A stretch of DNA of 45,584 nt, taken from NCBI GenBank assembly GCA_029007785.1, contig JAQXIM010000124.1:1-45584 (forward strand), written 5' to 3'. The position numbers and the translations under genes are program-made. Within the stretch, counting starts at the first letter, position 1. Every line of letters begins with the position of its first letter. The stretch comes from Clostridiales bacterium (GTDB lineage: Bacteria > Bacillota > Clostridia > Lachnospirales > Lachnospiraceae). Of the stretch, positions 45,157-45,584 are shown piece by piece. The notes below the pieces were generated by a model. The model did no database searches. It was not told the origin of the DNA and was given only the letters and a program-made list of their open reading frames with translations.

Positions 45157-45584
45157 ACTGGCGCACATACTCACTTTCTGTTTTATCGTACTGGATTATC
45201 TGATCTTCAGAAGGATAAACCATCCCCAATTCCTTCGTTGCTACTTCATATATGTAATCAAGATCTGTGTAAATCTTAAGACTCTCTTCGTCTGCATTAT
45301 TCTGAATTTTAATTTCAGACAATTTAGACTGATACGTCTGGATCTGATGCTTGTGACTCGTAATACTGGACTGCAGCTGAAGATACTGATAACAGATCAC
45401 CACGGTGGCCAGAGTTGCCACCAAAAGAACCAGCACATAGGGCATGGTCATATGACGAGCTTTTTCCCGATTTCGCTTAACGCGCCGGCTGATCTGCTCC
45501 TTACTTTCCCCCTGATAACCTGTTCGATGTTCTTCACGCCGGACAGCCGTACCATCCACATATATATGCTGCGGCTGCTCCTGA
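45131..45584 (-). CDS. ftsL: FtsL-like septum formation protein (5' partial)
   Basis: The frame is open to the right edge, so the start lies outside the window; the first internal start-like codon is a GTG at 45559. Visible order: a charged cytoplasmic part (TAVRREEHRTGYQGESKEQISRRVKRNREKARHM), one transmembrane helix (PYVLVLLVATLATVVICYQYL), then a coiled-coil stretch (QLQSSITSHKHQIQTYQSKLSEIKIQNN) and a short tail. This is the FtsL/DivIC layout, and its position directly before the class B PBP gene matches FtsL. It overlaps the next gene by 26 bases. Confidence 0.82.
   Translation of the reverse strand, partial: QEQPQHIYVDGTAVRREEHRTGYQGESKEQISRRVKRNREKARHMTMPYVLVLLVATLATVVICYQYLQLQSSITSHKHQIQTYQSKLSEIKIQNNADEESLKIYTDLDYIYEVATKELGMVYPSEDQIIQYDKTESEYVRQYEDIPTED

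Overview
The window looks like chromosome of a low-to-mid-GC, Gram-positive, spore-former-related anaerobe of the Clostridia, most likely Lachnospiraceae. The grounds are an hrcA-grpE-dnaK-dnaJ operon with a perfect CIRCE operator, a class III fructose-bisphosphatase, a cysE-cysS-mrnC-rlmB-sigH cluster, and a division/cell-wall (dcw) cluster that runs into ftsZ-spoIIGA-sigE-sigG. All assignments come from reading the sequence; no database search was possible.

Left part (1 to about 16.7 kb). A short plus-strand operon encodes a partial membrane protein with a glycan-binding-like domain, an M15 peptidase lipoprotein and a PHP phosphatase. It converges on a small membrane protein and adenosine deaminase. 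Next comes a minus-strand operon ispF-cysE-cysS-mrnC-rlmB-sigH, bracketed by tRNA-Thr downstream and tRNA-Val/tRNA-Met upstream. Then follow mscS, a DUF1461-type membrane protein, a nuclease-helicase fusion, ridA, dnaJ and dnaK.

Middle (16.7 to 31.2 kb). grpE and hrcA complete the heat-shock operon, although codon choice appears to change between dnaK and grpE. A surface protein with two related domains is divergent from a stand-alone cobI followed by an ABC-2 type transporter pair. A minus-strand run of O-acetylhomoserine sulfhydrylase, an RlmI-type rRNA methyltransferase, a nucleotidyltransferase and galE is divergent from class III fbp. An M29 aminopeptidase follows.

Right part (31.4 to 45.6 kb). 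A minus-strand dcw cluster reads ftsL (partial), two class B penicillin-binding proteins, mraY, murD, ftsW, murA, ftsQ, ftsZ, then spoIIGA, sigE and a truncated sigG. The cluster makes lipid-linked peptidoglycan precursors and the septal synthase, and ends with the mother-cell sigma factor and its protease. murE, murF, murG and ftsA are not in the window. sigG lacks everything after region 2, which suggests that sporulation is impaired or lost.

Most notable points: the truncated sigG; the 21-bp-spaced promoter of spoIIGA with no visible ribosome binding site; matching Cys-rich segments in the neighbouring enzymes IspF and CysE; the isolated cobI/ABC/surface-protein locus; and the codon-use discontinuity inside the heat-shock operon.
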